A stretch of 64,000 bases of DNA, from the NCBI RefSeq assembly GCF_009866805.1, contig NZ_SIZW01000042.1, positions 124,001 to 188,000 on the forward strand, given 5' to 3'. Within the stretch, counting starts at the first letter, position 1; each line of letters starts with the position of its first letter. Position numbers and translations under genes: made by a program. Shown here one piece after another: positions 38,604 through 49,396 of this stretch. Source of the DNA: Schauerella aestuarii (GTDB lineage: Bacteria; Pseudomonadota; Gammaproteobacteria; Burkholderiales; Burkholderiaceae_B). The notes beneath the pieces are model-generated. The model ran no database searches, was not told the origin of the DNA, and was given only the letters and a program-made list of their open reading frames with translations.

Positions 38604-39341
38604 TTATCCGGCCTGTTCCAATGCAGTGCAGGCTGCGCGGAGGATGCCGGCGTAGGTGTGCTGGTTGGGCGCGATGCGGTAGATGGGCGCGCCTACCGAG
38701 ATCGCGTAGTACTCGCCGTTGAGCTTGACGGGCCACGCGATGGCACCCACATCGTTGATCGATTCGCCGGCGTTCAGGTACCAGCCGCGCTCGCGCGACA
38801 GCGTCAGGTCGGCTTCGAGTGCCACGATATCGGTCAGCGTCTTATCGGTGTAGCGCACGAGCGGCGCGCGCGCCAATACCGCTTGCCGATCTGCCGGGTC
38901 CAGGACGGCGATCAACGCTTTGCCCAGGGAATTGGCATGCACCGGTTTGAATTCGCCGCCCACCGCCACATAGCGGATCGAGTGTGGCGAATCGAGCACA
39001 TCCAGGTAGACGACACGGCGGTCGGCGGTGAGTTTGGCGAACACCACGGTTTCCTGCGTGGCATCGCGCAGCGCGACGAGGCTGGGGTAGACCCGCTCGC
39101 GTACCGGATCGTTATGCGCAATGCGTTGCGCCATCGCCAGCAACCGGCTGGTGGGGTAGTACCCCGTGCGCCGGCTGGTTTCGTACAGATAGCCCAATTC
39201 GCTCAACGTGCGGATGAGCGCCAGGCAACTCGACACCGGCGCATCGAGCAGCCGGGCGAGTTCCGATAGGGGCAGGGGTCGTTTCTCGCGCGCGAAGAGC
39301 TCGATGATCTCGATCACGCGCAGGGCCGTCTTGACGCTCAT
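38604..39341 (-). CDS. IclR-family transcriptional regulator
   Basis: 245 aa; helix-turn-helix (LPLSELARLLDAPVSSCLALIRTLSELGYL) and IclR effector domain (VHANSLGKALIAVLDP and GESINDVGAIAWPV). Lies 18 bases after argH on the same strand, so it may be read through from argH, an odd pairing. Targets are not evident; the nearby cupin operon or the hypothetical gene are candidates. Confidence 0.88.
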   Translation of the reverse strand: MSVKTALRVIEIIELFAREKRPLPLSELARLLDAPVSSCLALIRTLSELGYLYETSRRTGYYPTSRLLAMAQRIAHNDPVRERVYPSLVALRDATQETVVFAKLTADRRVVYLDVLDSPHSIRYVAVGGEFKPVHANSLGKALIAVLDPADRQAVLARAPLVRYTDKTLTDIVALEADLTLSRERGWYLNAGESINDVGAIAWPVKLNGEYYAISVGAPIYRIAPNQHTYAGILRAACTALEQAG

Positions 39342-39359
39342 CGCGTGGCCCGGGGCGCG

Positions 39360-40778
39360 TTAACGACGCACGGCGGCAAGCACGCGCTCGGCTTCGACGC
39401 GCACGCGATCGGGTGCCGTACCGCCGATGTGCGAACGCGCGGCAACCGATCCTTCAAGCGTGAGCACCTGATGAATGTCGGCTTCGATGCTGGGGTGATA
39501 AGCCTTCAGGTCGTCAAGCGACAGATCGGCCAGATCGCAGTTGCGGGCTTCGCAATCGCGCACGGCATGCGCCACGATTTCGTGCGCATCGCGAAACGGC
39601 AGGCCGCGCTTGACGAGGTAATCGGCCAGATCGGTGGCCGTGGCGAACCCTTGCAGGGCAGCCGCGCGCATGGCCTCGGGCTTGACCTTGATGCCGGCGG
39701 CCATGTCCACGAAGATCGTGAGGGTGTCGCGCACCGTGTCGACCGTGTCGAAGAGGCCTTCCTTGTCTTCCTGGTTGTCCTTGTTGTAAGCCAGGGGTTG
39801 ACCTTTCATCAGGGTCAACAGGGCCACCAGGTGGCCATTGACGCGGCCGGTCTTGCCGCGGGCAAGTTCCGGCACGTCGGGGTTCTTCTTTTGCGGCATG
39901 ATAGAGCTGCCGGTGCAGAAGCGGTCGGCCAGATCGATGAAACCCACGCGCGGGCTCATCCACAGCACCAATTCTTCAGACAGACGCGAGATATGCGTCA
40001 TGATGAGGGCGGCGGCGGCGCAGAACTCGATGGCGAAATCGCGGTCCGACACGGCGTCGAGCGAATTGCGGCAGACTTCGTCAAAGCCCAGGAGGTGTGC
40101 CACGTGCTCGCGGTCGATCGGGAAGCTGGTGCCGGCCAGGGCGGCAGCGCCCAGCGGCAGGCGGTTGACGCGGCGGCGCACGTCGACCATACGCTCGGCG
40201 TCGCGGCCGAACATTTCGGCGTACGCCAGCAGATGGTGGCCGAACGTGACCGGCTGGGCCACCTGCAAATGGGTAAAGCCGGGCATGATCGTATCGGCAT
40301 TGGCATGCGCCACGGTGGCCAGCGCCCCGCGCAGGCCGTGCAGCAATTCGGTGATGACGTCGATCTCGGCGCGCAGCCATAGCCGGATATCGGTGGCGAC
40401 CTGATCGTTGCGCGAGCGGCCGGTGTGCAGGCGTTTGCCGGCATCGCCCACGAGCTCCACCAGGCGTTTTTCGATGTTCAGGTGCACGTCTTCGAGATCG
40501 AGCAGCCACGTGAACGCGCCGCTATCGATCTCGCCCACGATCTGCGTCATGCCGCGCTGGATGGCGGCATGGTCGTCTTCCGTGATAATGCCTTGGGTGG
40601 CGAGCATGGCGGCGTGCGCCAGCGAGCCCTGGATGTCGACATGGGCCAGCCGCTTATCGAAATCGACCGAGGCCGTGTAGCGTTTGACGAGATCGGACAC
40701 GGGCTCGGAAAAGCGGGCCGACCAGGCTTGGGCTTTGTTGGCGAATTGATTTTGATTGGGGGTGGCGTCGTTGGACAT
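39360..40778 (-). CDS. argH: Argininosuccinate lyase
   Basis: Final enzyme of arginine synthesis, splitting argininosuccinate to arginine and fumarate. 472 aa; [13 protein letters not shown] and the fumarase-superfamily signature [11 protein letters not shown], which carries the catalytic Ser loop, are intact. Start at 40778 ([12 protein letters not shown]); a longer open frame is not family-like. Divergent from the mechanosensitive channel gene with 74 bases between. Confidence 0.96.
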   Translation of the reverse strand: MSNDATPNQNQFANKAQAWSARFSEPVSDLVKRYTASVDFDKRLAHVDIQGSLAHAAMLATQGIITEDDHAAIQRGMTQIVGEIDSGAFTWLLDLEDVHLNIEKRLVELVGDAGKRLHTGRSRNDQVATDIRLWLRAEIDVITELLHGLRGALATVAHANADTIMPGFTHLQVAQPVTFGHHLLAYAEMFGRDAERMVDVRRRVNRLPLGAAALAGTSFPIDREHVAHLLGFDEVCRNSLDAVSDRDFAIEFCAAAALIMTHISRLSEELVLWMSPRVGFIDLADRFCTGSSIMPQKKNPDVPELARGKTGRVNGHLVALLTLMKGQPLAYNKDNQEDKEGLFDTVDTVRDTLTIFVDMAAGIKVKPEAMRAAALQGFATATDLADYLVKRGLPFRDAHEIVAHAVRDCEARNCDLADLSLDDLKAYHPSIEADIHQVLTLEGSVAARSHIGGTAPDRVRVEAERVLAAVRR

Positions 40779-40852
40779 CTGGCTCGTATAAGTTTTGACA
40801 GGCAGACCGAAATTATAGATGCTCTCGAACCGACAGTCGGGCAAGGAATGTT

Positions 40853-42130
40853 GTGGACACGCTGGACCTCGAACAATTAGCCGCTCAGGCGCACACCTAT
40901 ATGCCCACGCAGCCCTGGCTGCAAGTGGTGGTGGGCATCCTGCTGCTGACGTTGACCGCGCTGGTCGCGCAGTGGGTGGTCGCGCGGATCGTTCTGTACA
41001 TGGCGCACCGGCTGCTGGTGTTGGCCCATCGGGGCGACTGGGATCGCGCGCTGGCCCGACGCCGGGCGTACCACAACGTCTGGTATGCCGTGCCGTTTGC
41101 GGTGGTGTCGCGCTGCGTGGAATACGTGCCCCATCTGGATGGGCTGGCGGAGGTCGTGAGCCGATGGTCGCAGGCGGGCGCCTGGATTTGCCTCTTTGCC
41201 GCGGGCAACGCTGTGCTGAGCGCCTGGCAGGATACCTACGCCGCCACCACGCGCGCGCAAACGCGGTCCATCAAGGGCTACATCCAGATCGGCAAGATCA
41301 TTTTGGTCGTGATCTGCACGGTGCTCGTGATTTCCATTGTGATCGACCGCTCGCCGCTCTGGATGATTTCCGGCCTGGGCGCGCTCTCGGCGGTATTGCT
41401 GCTGGTATTCAAGGACACGTTGCTTTCTTTGGTGGCCAGCACCCAGCTCACCTCGAACGATATGCTGCGCATCGGCGACTGGATCGAGATGCCGCAGGCC
41501 GGTGCCGACGGCTTCGTGAAGGATATCGCCCTGCACACCGTCAAGGTGCAGAACTGGGACAACACCGTTACCACGGTGCCCACGTACAAGCTCTTTTCCG
41601 AGAGCTATCGCAATTTCCGGCAGATGTTCGAATCTGGTGGACGGCGCATCAAGCGCACGCTGCGGGTGGACGCCACGCAGGTGCGGTTTCTGGCCGAGGA
41701 CGAGCGCAAGCGCCTGATGCGGTTTCGCCTGCTGCACGATTATCTCGAAGCCAAGCACACCGATCTGGATGCGGCCAATCAAACGCTGGGCGACTTCAAT
41801 ATTCCAGTCAATCAACGGCGCCTGACCAACATCGGCACGTTTCGCGCCTACGCCTTGGCGTATTTGAAGCAGCACGGCGAGCTGCGCCAGGATATGGCCA
41901 TGATGGTGCGCATGATGGAGCCGCAATCCGATGGCATTCCCATCGAGGTGTACTGTTTCACCGCCATCACCGCCTGGGCCGAGTATGAGCGCATTCAGGG
42001 CGACATCTTCGACCATCTGCTGGCGATCCTGCCTGAGCTCGGGCTGCAGCTCTATCAGGCGCCGTCAGGTGCCGACTTCGGCAATGTGGTCGGCCGGCTG
42101 CGTGCGGACGGCCCCCCCGACCACCCGTGA
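40853..42130 (+). CDS. MscS-family mechanosensitive channel (YbdG-like)
   Basis: 425 aa inner-membrane protein. About five hydrophobic segments in the first ~190 residues, then the MscS pore/beta domain ([64 protein letters not shown]) and a large cytoplasmic C-terminal region, matching the YbdG subgroup more than MscS itself. Start is GTG 40853, with AAGGA 5 bases upstream. Upstream of nadE and glnB on the same strand. Expected to release solutes in hypo-osmotic shock. Confidence 0.88.
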   Translation: MDTLDLEQLAAQAHTYMPTQPWLQVVVGILLLTLTALVAQWVVARIVLYMAHRLLVLAHRGDWDRALARRRAYHNVWYAVPFAVVSRCVEYVPHLDGLAEVVSRWSQAGAWICLFAAGNAVLSAWQDTYAATTRAQTRSIKGYIQIGKIILVVICTVLVISIVIDRSPLWMISGLGALSAVLLLVFKDTLLSLVASTQLTSNDMLRIGDWIEMPQAGADGFVKDIALHTVKVQNWDNTVTTVPTYKLFSESYRNFRQMFESGGRRIKRTLRVDATQVRFLAEDERKRLMRFRLLHDYLEAKHTDLDAANQTLGDFNIPVNQRRLTNIGTFRAYALAYLKQHGELRQDMAMMVRMMEPQSDGIPIEVYCFTAITAWAEYERIQGDIFDHLLAILPELGLQLYQAPSGADFGNVVGRLRADGPPDHP

Positions 42131-42178
42131 GCGCAGCCCTGTGCCAAAATTGCGGGCATGTCGAGCGAAAGGCGAATG

Positions 42179-44245
42179 ATGGCCAAGCAATTTTTCAATC
42201 TGTATGCCCACGGGTTTGCGCGGGTGGCAGTAGGCGTTCCGCAGTGCCGGGTCGCCGATCCGGATTTCAACGCGGCTGAAACGATCGCCCTGGCGCGTCA
42301 GGCCCAGGCGGGCGGCGCTGTTTTCGTCGCGTTTCCCGAGTTGGGATTGTCGGCCTACTCCTGCGATGACCTGTTCCACCAGCGCGCGTTGCTCGCAGGC
42401 TGCGAGCGGGCGTTGGCCGAGATTCTCGCGGCGTCGCGTGAGCTCGATATCGTGATGGTGGTGGGCATGCCCCTCTGCGTCGATCATTTGCTTTTCAACT
42501 GCGCGGTCGTGATTTCGCAGGGGCAGGTGCGCGGTGTGGTGCCCAAGAGCTATCTGCCCAATTACGGCGAGTTCTATGAGGCCCGGCAGTTCAGCGCCGC
42601 AGAGTGCGCTCGCGCGCGTGAAATCGTTGTGGCCGGGCACACCGCGCCGTTCGGCGCCGATCTGCTGTTCGATGTGCCGGGCATTCCGCGCTTCAAGTTT
42701 CACGTCGAGATTTGCGAAGATGTATGGGTACCCATTCCCCCCTCGTCGTTCGCTGCCTTGGCAGGTGCCACCGTGCTGGTCAATCTGTCGGCCTCCAATA
42801 TTGTGGTTGGCAAGGCCGGTTACCGGCATCAATTGGTGGCGCAGCAATCGGCGCGCTGCCTGGCTGCCTACCTGTATACGTCGGCCGGCCAGGGCGAATC
42901 GTCGACCGACATGGCGTGGGACGGCCAGTCGCTGGTGTACGAAAACGGCGAAATGCTGGGCGAGTCGGAGCGCTTTTCCAATGATTCGCATCTGCTCTTC
43001 GCCGATGTCGACCTCGAGCGGTTGTCGCACGAACGCATGCGCCAGACCACCTTCGGGCAGTCGGTGCGCCGCCACGCCGACGAGCTCGACCGCTTTCTCA
43101 CGATCAACGTCCCGCTGGCCGCCCAGGCGATGACACAGCCGTCGCTGCCGCTGAACCGGCGTCTGGCGCGCTTTCCTTACGTACCGGCCGATACCCGCCA
43201 GCGCGATGCACGCTGCCGCGAGGTCTACAACATCCAGGTGCAGGCGTTGGTCAAACGGCTATCGTCCAGCGGCATGTCGAAAGTCGTGATCGGCGTATCG
43301 GGTGGCCTGGATTCCACGCATGCCTTGCTGGTGTGCGCCAAGGCCATGGACGTGCTGGGTTTGCCCCGGTCGAACATCATCGGCATCACCATGCCGGGCT
43401 TCGCCACCAGTTCACGCACGTTGCAGCAGGCGCGTACGTTGATGGACGTCGTGGGCTGCGACGCCAGCGAAATCGATATTCGGCCCAGTTGCCTGCAGAT
43501 GCTCAAGGATATCGGTCATCCGGCAGGCGAGGGCGCGAAGCAGTACGACATCACGTTTGAGAACGTTCAGGCCGGCGAACGCACCAGCCATTTGTTTCGC
43601 ATCGCCAACTTCAATCGCGCCATCGTGATCGGTACCGGCGACCTGAGCGAACTGGCGTTGGGCTGGTGTACGTATGGGGTAGGCGACCATATGTCGCACT
43701 ACAGCGTCAACGCCAGCGTGCCCAAAACGTTGATCACCCACCTGGTGCGCTGGATTGCCGAGACGGACGAAATCGGCAGCGCCGGTTCCGAAGTGCTGCT
43801 GGCCGTGCTGGATACCGATATCAGTCCGGAATTGGTGCCTGGCGACGGCACCGATCGGCCTGAGCAAAAAAGCGAACACACGATCGGTCCCTACGAACTC
43901 CAGGATTTCCATCTTTACTACACGCTGCGCTATGGCTTCGTGCCCTCGAAGGTTGCGTTTCTGGCGTTTTCCGCCTGGCGCGACCGCACGGCCGGCGAAT
44001 GGCCCGAAGGCGAGCATGTGACGCGCAACCAGTACGATCTGCCTGCGATCAAACGCAATCTGGCGATTTTTCTGGACCGTTTCTTCCGTACGAGCCAGTT
44101 CAAGCGGTCGTGTATGCCCAACGCGCCCAAGGTGGGCACGGGCGGCTCGCTGTCGCCACGCGGCGACTGGCGCGCGCCCAGCGATTCCGAGTCGGTCGTG
44201 TGGCTCGACGAACTCAAAACCGTGCCTGAAGGCCCCCCGGCCTGA
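42179..44245 (+). CDS. nadE: Glutamine-hydrolysing NAD+ synthase
   Basis: 688 aa two-domain enzyme. The N-terminal nitrilase-type glutaminase has [13 protein letters not shown] (Glu54), [13 protein letters not shown] (Lys) and HVEICEDVW (Cys); the C-terminal ATP-pyrophosphatase domain has [11 protein letters not shown] and the [16 protein letters not shown] segment. Converts nicotinate adenine dinucleotide to NAD+ using glutamine. Start chosen at 42179, where AAAGG sits 6 bases upstream; in-frame ATGs at 42158 and 42176 are possible. Just downstream of the channel gene and upstream of glnB. Confidence 0.94.
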   Translation: MAKQFFNLYAHGFARVAVGVPQCRVADPDFNAAETIALARQAQAGGAVFVAFPELGLSAYSCDDLFHQRALLAGCERALAEILAASRELDIVMVVGMPLCVDHLLFNCAVVISQGQVRGVVPKSYLPNYGEFYEARQFSAAECARAREIVVAGHTAPFGADLLFDVPGIPRFKFHVEICEDVWVPIPPSSFAALAGATVLVNLSASNIVVGKAGYRHQLVAQQSARCLAAYLYTSAGQGESSTDMAWDGQSLVYENGEMLGESERFSNDSHLLFADVDLERLSHERMRQTTFGQSVRRHADELDRFLTINVPLAAQAMTQPSLPLNRRLARFPYVPADTRQRDARCREVYNIQVQALVKRLSSSGMSKVVIGVSGGLDSTHALLVCAKAMDVLGLPRSNIIGITMPGFATSSRTLQQARTLMDVVGCDASEIDIRPSCLQMLKDIGHPAGEGAKQYDITFENVQAGERTSHLFRIANFNRAIVIGTGDLSELALGWCTYGVGDHMSHYSVNASVPKTLITHLVRWIAETDEIGSAGSEVLLAVLDTDISPELVPGDGTDRPEQKSEHTIGPYELQDFHLYYTLRYGFVPSKVAFLAFSAWRDRTAGEWPEGEHVTRNQYDLPAIKRNLAIFLDRFFRTSQFKRSCMPNAPKVGTGGSLSPRGDWRAPSDSESVVWLDELKTVPEGPPA

Positions 44246-44311
44246 TTGGCGCTATCCTTTACCCCTATTCATTCGGGTCGCTGTGCCCATCAATAACATC
44301 AGGACGACAAC

Positions 44312-44650
44312 GTGAAACAAGTGACCGCAATCATCAAACCGTTCAAGCTCGACGAGGTGCGCGAAGCGCTGGCCGAGGTGGGCGTCAGCGGCCTCACCGT
44401 AACGGAAGTCAAAGGATTCGGGCGCCAGAAGGGCCACACCGAACTCTATCGCGGCGCCGAGTACGTGGTCGACTTTCTCCCCAAGATTCGCGTCGAAGTC
44501 GTGTTGCCCGACGATCGGGTGGATGCCGCCATCGATGCCTTGATCGCCGCCGCCCGTACCGGCAAGATCGGCGATGGCAAGATTTTCGTCACCCCGGTCG
44601 AACGTGCCTTGCGCATTCGTACCGGCGAAATCGATGACGACGCCCTGTAA
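44312..44650 (+). CDS. glnB: Nitrogen regulatory protein P-II
   Basis: 112-aa trimeric nitrogen/2-oxoglutarate sensor. Contains the uridylylation site Tyr51 in ELYRGAEY within the T-loop, KIGDGKIFV and the IRTGE C-terminal signature. Start is GTG 44312, with AGGAC upstream, giving [16 protein letters not shown]. GlnB or GlnK class cannot be separated by sequence alone; absence of amtB and linkage to nadE favour GlnB. Confidence 0.95.
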   Translation: MKQVTAIIKPFKLDEVREALAEVGVSGLTVTEVKGFGRQKGHTELYRGAEYVVDFLPKIRVEVVLPDDRVDAAIDALIAAARTGKIGDGKIFVTPVERALRIRTGEIDDDAL

Positions 44651-44733
44651 ATACTGGGCCGGGGGCCGCGTGGTGTGGTTGCTGCATTCGGCTGTGCCTG
44701 TTGCCGGTGTGCGTTCCCACGTGGCTCAAGCGC

Positions 44734-45621
44734 TCACTCGCGCCGCTCGAACACCCGCCCGCAGCCTTCGCGAATGGCCGCGGTGATTTCCTGACGCGCA
44801 TGATCCCGCCGTTCGATCATCGCAATCTGACGGGGGCCGACACCGGCCACCTTGGGCAGCGGCATGATGCGCAGGCCCGGATCCTCTTTCCAGCGATTGC
44901 CGTGCAATAGCGGCAACATGCTCACGCCCACTTCCTGACGCACCAACGACACCAATGTCTCGATCGCGTTGAGTTCGAGGAAGTCGGGCGGGCTCACTCC
45001 CAACCGCTTGAGCGCCTGCTCGATGCGCATCCCGGTGCGCTGGCTGCGGTCAAAACGTAGAAACGGATTCTGGCTCAGCACCTCGACCACGGATTTACCC
45101 GCGGCGTGCGCATGCACCACCACCACGATCGGCTCTTCGTAAAGCTGCGTCATGCGGATGCTGGCGCGCAACCGTCCCGACTGCACGACAATGGCGGCGT
45201 CGAGTTCGCCGCCTTCGATCTGATGGGCCAGTTCGTGCGATTTGCCCGACAGCAGCCGCACGTCCAGGCGCGGGTGGTCAGCCTTCAACTGCGACACCAC
45301 CCTCGAGAGCCCGCCCATGCACGACACAATCGCGCCGATGGCCACCGAACCGCCAAGCTCGCCTGGCGCGCCCTTGGGCAGGCGCAAGGCATCGTACTGG
45401 TCGAGGAGGGCGCGCACCTCGGGCACCAGCGCCTGACCCGCGCGGTTCAGCAATGCCAATCGGCCACTGCGGTCGAAGAGCTCGCGGCCCATCTCTTTTT
45501 CGAACGCGCGCATCTGAAAGCTCACGGCCGCTTGCGTCAGCGCCACGTGTTCGGCCGCCTCGGAAAAGGACCCGTGACGCGCGATCGCCAGGAACGTGCG
45601 CATGAAGCGAATGGTGCTCAT
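44734..45621 (-). CDS. LysR-family transcriptional regulator
   Basis: 295 aa; helix-turn-helix from RFMRTFLAIARHGSFSEAAEHVALTQAAVSFQM, then effector-binding domain. Start 45621; an in-frame upstream Met is possible. Divergent from the second gamma-glutamyltransferase gene with only 94 AT-rich bases between, so probably its regulator. Confidence 0.9.
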   Translation of the reverse strand: MSTIRFMRTFLAIARHGSFSEAAEHVALTQAAVSFQMRAFEKEMGRELFDRSGRLALLNRAGQALVPEVRALLDQYDALRLPKGAPGELGGSVAIGAIVSCMGGLSRVVSQLKADHPRLDVRLLSGKSHELAHQIEGGELDAAIVVQSGRLRASIRMTQLYEEPIVVVVHAHAAGKSVVEVLSQNPFLRFDRSQRTGMRIEQALKRLGVSPPDFLELNAIETLVSLVRQEVGVSMLPLLHGNRWKEDPGLRIMPLPKVAGVGPRQIAMIERRDHARQEITAAIREGCGRVFERRE

Positions 45622-45652
45622 AAATTTATTTTGTAAGTCGGATAAATAAGCC
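45620..45652. promoter_or_regulatory. AT-rich operator candidate between LysR and gamma-glutamyltransferase genes
   Basis: A perfect palindrome ATAAATTTAT (45620-45629) overlaps the LysR start, and TTTAT / ATAAA halves flank a 12-base spacer just beyond it. Suits autoregulation and divergent control. Confidence 0.35.
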
Positions 45653-45715
45653 AAATTGATTTAATCACGATCGCGGCTTACCGTGTCGCCTTGCTCAACT
45701 GACTGCGTGAACGCC

Positions 45716-47344
45716 ATGAAAGCCTTCGATTGGAACAATCCTTATCCGTCGGTTCGGATTCCGACCTTCGCCCGCAACGTCGTTTCAACGTCGCATCCGC
45801 TGGCGGCGCAGGCGGGATTGCGCATCCTGCTCAAAGGCGGCAATGCCGTCGATGCGGCGATCGCCACTGCGGCAACGATGACGCTGGTTGAGCCCGTTTC
45901 CAATGGTTTGGGTAGCGATTGCTTCGCCATCGTCTGGGACGGCAAGAAACTGCACGGTTTGAATTCGTCGGGCGTGGCGCCGGCGGCATGGAACGTCGAG
46001 TACTTCAAGCGCAAGTATGGCGTGAATGACCAGGGCCTGGCCAATCAGCCCAAGCGCGGCTGGGACAGCGTCACCGTACCGGGTGCGGTTGCTGGCTGGG
46101 CTGCGCTGCATGAGAAGTTGGGCAAGCTGCCGTTTGCCGAGCTGTTCGAACCCGCCATCGAGATCGCCGAGCGCGGTTATGCCGTGCCGCCCGTGGTGGC
46201 GCACAAGTGGGAAGCGGCTGCCGCCGAGCTGAAAGACCAGCCCGGTTACGCCGAAGCTTTCATGCCGGACGGCCGCGCCCCGGCCGTGGGCGAGCATTTC
46301 CGTCTGCCGGCTGCCGCTTATTCCTTACGTCGCATTGCTGAATCCAAGGGCCGCGATTTTTACGAAGGCGAACTGGCCGAGAAGATTGCGGCGTTTTCCA
46401 AGCAGCATGGCGGCGCCATGACGCTGGACGATTTGCGCAACTATCAGCCGGAGTGGGTTGAACCCATTAAGCGTGACTACCGCGGTTATGCCCTGCATGA
46501 AATTCCGCCGAACGGGCAGGGGATCGCGGCGCTGATCGCCCTGGGTATTCTGGAACGCTTCGATCTGGCGTCGATGCCGCTTGATTCGGCACAGTCGCAG
46601 CATGTGCAAATCGAGGCCATGAAGCTGGCGTTTGCCGACTTGTACGCCTATGTGGCCGATCCGCGCAGCATGACCGTCACCCCGGCGCAGATGTTGAGCG
46701 ACGCCTATCTCGACAGCCGCGCCAAGTTGATCGATCTGTCGCGCGCCAGCCAGGTCAAGGCCGGTCGTCCGGATGCCGGCGGCACGATCTATCTGACTGC
46801 AGCGGACGAAAGCGGCATGATGATTTCCTTCATCCAGTCCAATTACATGGGCTTCGGGTCGGGCGTGGTCGTGCCGGGCACCGGCATCAGCCTGCAAAAC
46901 CGTGGGGTGGGCTTCTCGATGGATCCCAAGTCGGCCAACGTGGTGGAAGGCGGCAAGCGGCCGTTCCACACCATCATCCCGGGCTTCCTGACGCGCGACG
47001 GCAAGCCGGTGATGAGCTTTGGCGTGATGGGCGGCGATATGCAGCCGCAAGGCCATCTGCAAACGGTGGTGCGCATGCTCGACTACCACCAGCAACCGCA
47101 GGCCGCATGCTGCGCGCCGCGCTGGAAGGTCAACCGCGATTACACCCTCGATGTGGAAGCCGCGATGTCGCCGGAAACCGTTGCGGGTCTGAAAGCCATG
47201 GGTCATCAACTGAAGTCGGTGGCCGATCCCTACATGGACTTCGGCGCCGGTCAGTTCATCTGGCGCATGTCGCCCGACGACGCCGATCGCGGTTATGTGG
47301 CCGCCAGCGACAGCCGCCGCGACGGCCAGGCCGTCGGCTTCTGA
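45716..47344 (+). CDS. Gamma-glutamyltransferase family protein, second copy
   Basis: 542 aa. KGGNAVDAAIATAATMTLVEP and GQGIAALIALGILE are GGT landmarks; the presumed processing/nucleophile threonine is Thr357 in GGTIYLTAADESG, and SFGVMGGDMQPQGHLQ follows. No signal peptide, so probably cytoplasmic. It differs markedly from the copy at 28604 (shorter, TIY in place of TSY), so they are unlikely to be redundant. Controlled presumably by the divergent LysR gene; a terminator follows. Confidence 0.88.
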   Translation: MKAFDWNNPYPSVRIPTFARNVVSTSHPLAAQAGLRILLKGGNAVDAAIATAATMTLVEPVSNGLGSDCFAIVWDGKKLHGLNSSGVAPAAWNVEYFKRKYGVNDQGLANQPKRGWDSVTVPGAVAGWAALHEKLGKLPFAELFEPAIEIAERGYAVPPVVAHKWEAAAAELKDQPGYAEAFMPDGRAPAVGEHFRLPAAAYSLRRIAESKGRDFYEGELAEKIAAFSKQHGGAMTLDDLRNYQPEWVEPIKRDYRGYALHEIPPNGQGIAALIALGILERFDLASMPLDSAQSQHVQIEAMKLAFADLYAYVADPRSMTVTPAQMLSDAYLDSRAKLIDLSRASQVKAGRPDAGGTIYLTAADESGMMISFIQSNYMGFGSGVVVPGTGISLQNRGVGFSMDPKSANVVEGGKRPFHTIIPGFLTRDGKPVMSFGVMGGDMQPQGHLQTVVRMLDYHQQPQAACCAPRWKVNRDYTLDVEAAMSPETVAGLKAMGHQLKSVADPYMDFGAGQFIWRMSPDDADRGYVAASDSRRDGQAVGF

Positions 47345-47409
47345 AGCCGGCCATGCCGCCCGCGCTCTGACGCGCATTTCCGCATGCATCGGACCGCGGC
47401 ACCACCACT

Positions 47410-47439
47410 GAAGAAGCGCGCCGAAGGGCGCGTTTCTTC
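47410..47439 (+). terminator. Terminator-like hairpin after the second gamma-glutamyltransferase gene
   Basis: GAAGAAGCGCGCC (47410-47422) pairs with GGCGCGTTTCTTC (47427-47439) over 13 bp, with one G-T pair, around a GAAG loop. The T-rich part is inside the arm. Separates the gene from yaeQ. Confidence 0.6.
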
Positions 47440-47495
47440 GTTGCGCAGCCGCCTTCGGTATGATGGCGGCCTTTGCGACCCTAACGATTCAGCTC

Positions 47496-48032
47496 ATGGC
47501 CCTGCGCGCAACCATCTACAAAACCGAACTCAACGTCGCCGATACCGACAGGCATTACTACGCGAGTCATGCGTTGACGATCGCGCGCCATCCGTCGGAA
47601 ACCGATCTGCGCATGATGGTTCGGTTGCTGGCGTTCGCCTTGCACGCCGATGAGTCGCTGGCCTTCACCAAAGGGTTGAGCGATGTCGACGAGCCCGATA
47701 TCTGGAAAAAGGATCTCACCGGCGCCATCGACTTGTGGATCGAGGTTGGCCAACCCGAAGAGCGCCGCATTCTCAAGGCCTGCGGTCGTGCCGAGCAGGT
47801 CGTGATCTATTGCTATGGCGGCCACGCCAGTGAAATCTGGTGGGCTGGCGTGCGGGGCAAGCTCGAGCGCCTGCGCAATCTCAAGGTGTATGGCCTGCCG
47901 CAACACGCCGTCAATACGCTCGCCGGTCTGGCGGCGCGAACGATGTCGCTGGATGTGAATATTTCCGATCGGTCGGCATTCGTATCGAACGACCAGGGAT
48001 CGGTCACCATCGAGCCGGAAGTCTGGCGTTAG
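47496..48032 (+). CDS. yaeQ: YaeQ family protein
   Basis: 178 aa, starts MALRATIYKTELNVADTDRHYY, the YaeQ hallmark; the fold is a PD-(D/E)XK nuclease-like domain by structural studies, but the function is unsettled (once proposed as an RfaH suppressor). ETDLRMMVRLLAFALHADE and IDLWIEVGQPEE are conserved. A TATGAT hexamer lies about 30 bases upstream. Its stop overlaps that of the convergent DUF2254 gene by a few bases. Confidence 0.92.
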   Translation: MALRATIYKTELNVADTDRHYYASHALTIARHPSETDLRMMVRLLAFALHADESLAFTKGLSDVDEPDIWKKDLTGAIDLWIEVGQPEERRILKACGRAEQVVIYCYGGHASEIWWAGVRGKLERLRNLKVYGLPQHAVNTLAGLAARTMSLDVNISDRSAFVSNDQGSVTIEPEVWR

Positions 48033-49393
48033 GCCGCGGGCACGTCGCGTTGGCCGTTTTGCGTGGTAGGGGGGTCGCCTGCGTTCGCGACACTGTGGCC
48101 CCCGGCTTGTCCACCGACATGCGCCGCAACGTCACGCAGCCGGGCCAGATCGACCGCCATCGTAAGCACGTGCTCTGCACGCGCCACCGCCAATGCGCTG
48201 TGCGCCAGTGCGCAGCGCCGGAATTCTGGATGGGGCGCCCGCGCAAGCACGGCCAGCGCCTTCTGCAGCTTGATGCCGACCTCGAGATTGCCGGCGCCGT
48301 AATGGGCGACCGGGGTAAATGCATCGTCGAAAAGATCGTCGATGACGATGGGCGGCAGGTAGACGTCGGGATAGCGCACCTGCGCCGCGCGCGGATAAGG
48401 TTGCGCATCGCGCTCTGCATTGGCGTGGTTCGACCAGACCATCATCAACCGCGTCAGGCGGCCCACGATATCGATCGCCGTACCAGGATCGTTGGTCGCG
48501 GGTGAAAGGGCCCGCGAGGCCACTTCGGTCAGCACGCAGAGCCCGAAACGCGGATCCTGATCGAACGACCGGGCGGCACCGAGCGTAAAGGCGTGCTCGA
48601 CGGTCTTGCGATCGTCGTCGTTCAACGCCACGACGCAGGTGGCGATCGGTTGGAAGGGGTCGACGAACGCGCCGGGACGTACCTGCACCCGGATCGGCGT
48701 ACCCAGCCGTTGTGCAACCTCCTGCAGCGCGCGCACATCGATATGCTGCACATAACCCACTTCATGCACGAAGATCGCGTGGCGGCTGCTTTCGTCGGCG
48801 GCAACCCCGTCGCCGGCCGTCAGCGGCATGGCGCCCAGGCACGGCGCCTGGCGCTCGGCCTGCGCCGATTCGCTGGCCGCCTGCTCGATGCGTTCGGTCG
48901 TCTCGCCCAGGCGCCCGAATGACGACACATGATCGATCCAGCGCAGCAACGTGACCACGATCAGCAGTACCACGCCGATCGTCACCACAAACAGCACCAC
49001 CCGGCCCGCATTTCCGTACACGCCGGAACTCAATGCGATCAGTCCGACCAGGCTGAAGAGGAACGAGCCGATGAAGGTGGCCAGCATATTCTGGGTGGAC
49101 GAGTCCTCCATCAACAGCTTGATCGCGCGGGGCGTGACGTTGCTGGCCGCACCGCCGTAGGCCGATACCAACGTGCTCACCGAGAACGTGGTCACCGCCA
49201 GCATGCTGGAGGCGAGAATCGTGAGAATCTTGTCGACCGCGTCGGCACCGACGCGCGCCGGGATGTCTTCAGGAATGTAGGGTTTGACCAGGAGCGCCGC
49301 CAGCGCTGTTACGACCGCGAGAATCGAAAATGCCGTGGCGCGAAACCACAGCTTGCGTGTCATCTGGATCAACAGCCATTGCCAGCGGGTCAT
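48029..49393 (-). CDS. DUF2254 membrane protein
   Basis: 454 aa with four or so transmembrane helices in the first ~150 residues (ATAFSILAVVTALAALLV, ILASSMLAVTTFSVSTLV, GSFLFSLVGLIALSS, VVLFVVTIGVVLLIVVTLL) and a large soluble C-terminal domain containing GYVQHIDVRALQ and SPATNDPGTAIDIVGRL, typical of DUF2254. Function unknown. Three bases after ubiC on the same strand; likely co-transcribed. Confidence 0.85.
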   Translation of the reverse strand: MTRWQWLLIQMTRKLWFRATAFSILAVVTALAALLVKPYIPEDIPARVGADAVDKILTILASSMLAVTTFSVSTLVSAYGGAASNVTPRAIKLLMEDSSTQNMLATFIGSFLFSLVGLIALSSGVYGNAGRVVLFVVTIGVVLLIVVTLLRWIDHVSSFGRLGETTERIEQAASESAQAERQAPCLGAMPLTAGDGVAADESSRHAIFVHEVGYVQHIDVRALQEVAQRLGTPIRVQVRPGAFVDPFQPIATCVVALNDDDRKTVEHAFTLGAARSFDQDPRFGLCVLTEVASRALSPATNDPGTAIDIVGRLTRLMMVWSNHANAERDAQPYPRAAQVRYPDVYLPPIVIDDLFDDAFTPVAHYGAGNLEVGIKLQKALAVLARAPHPEFRRCALAHSALAVARAEHVLTMAVDLARLRDVAAHVGGQAGGHSVANAGDPPTTQNGQRDVPAA

Positions 49394-49396
49394 GAA

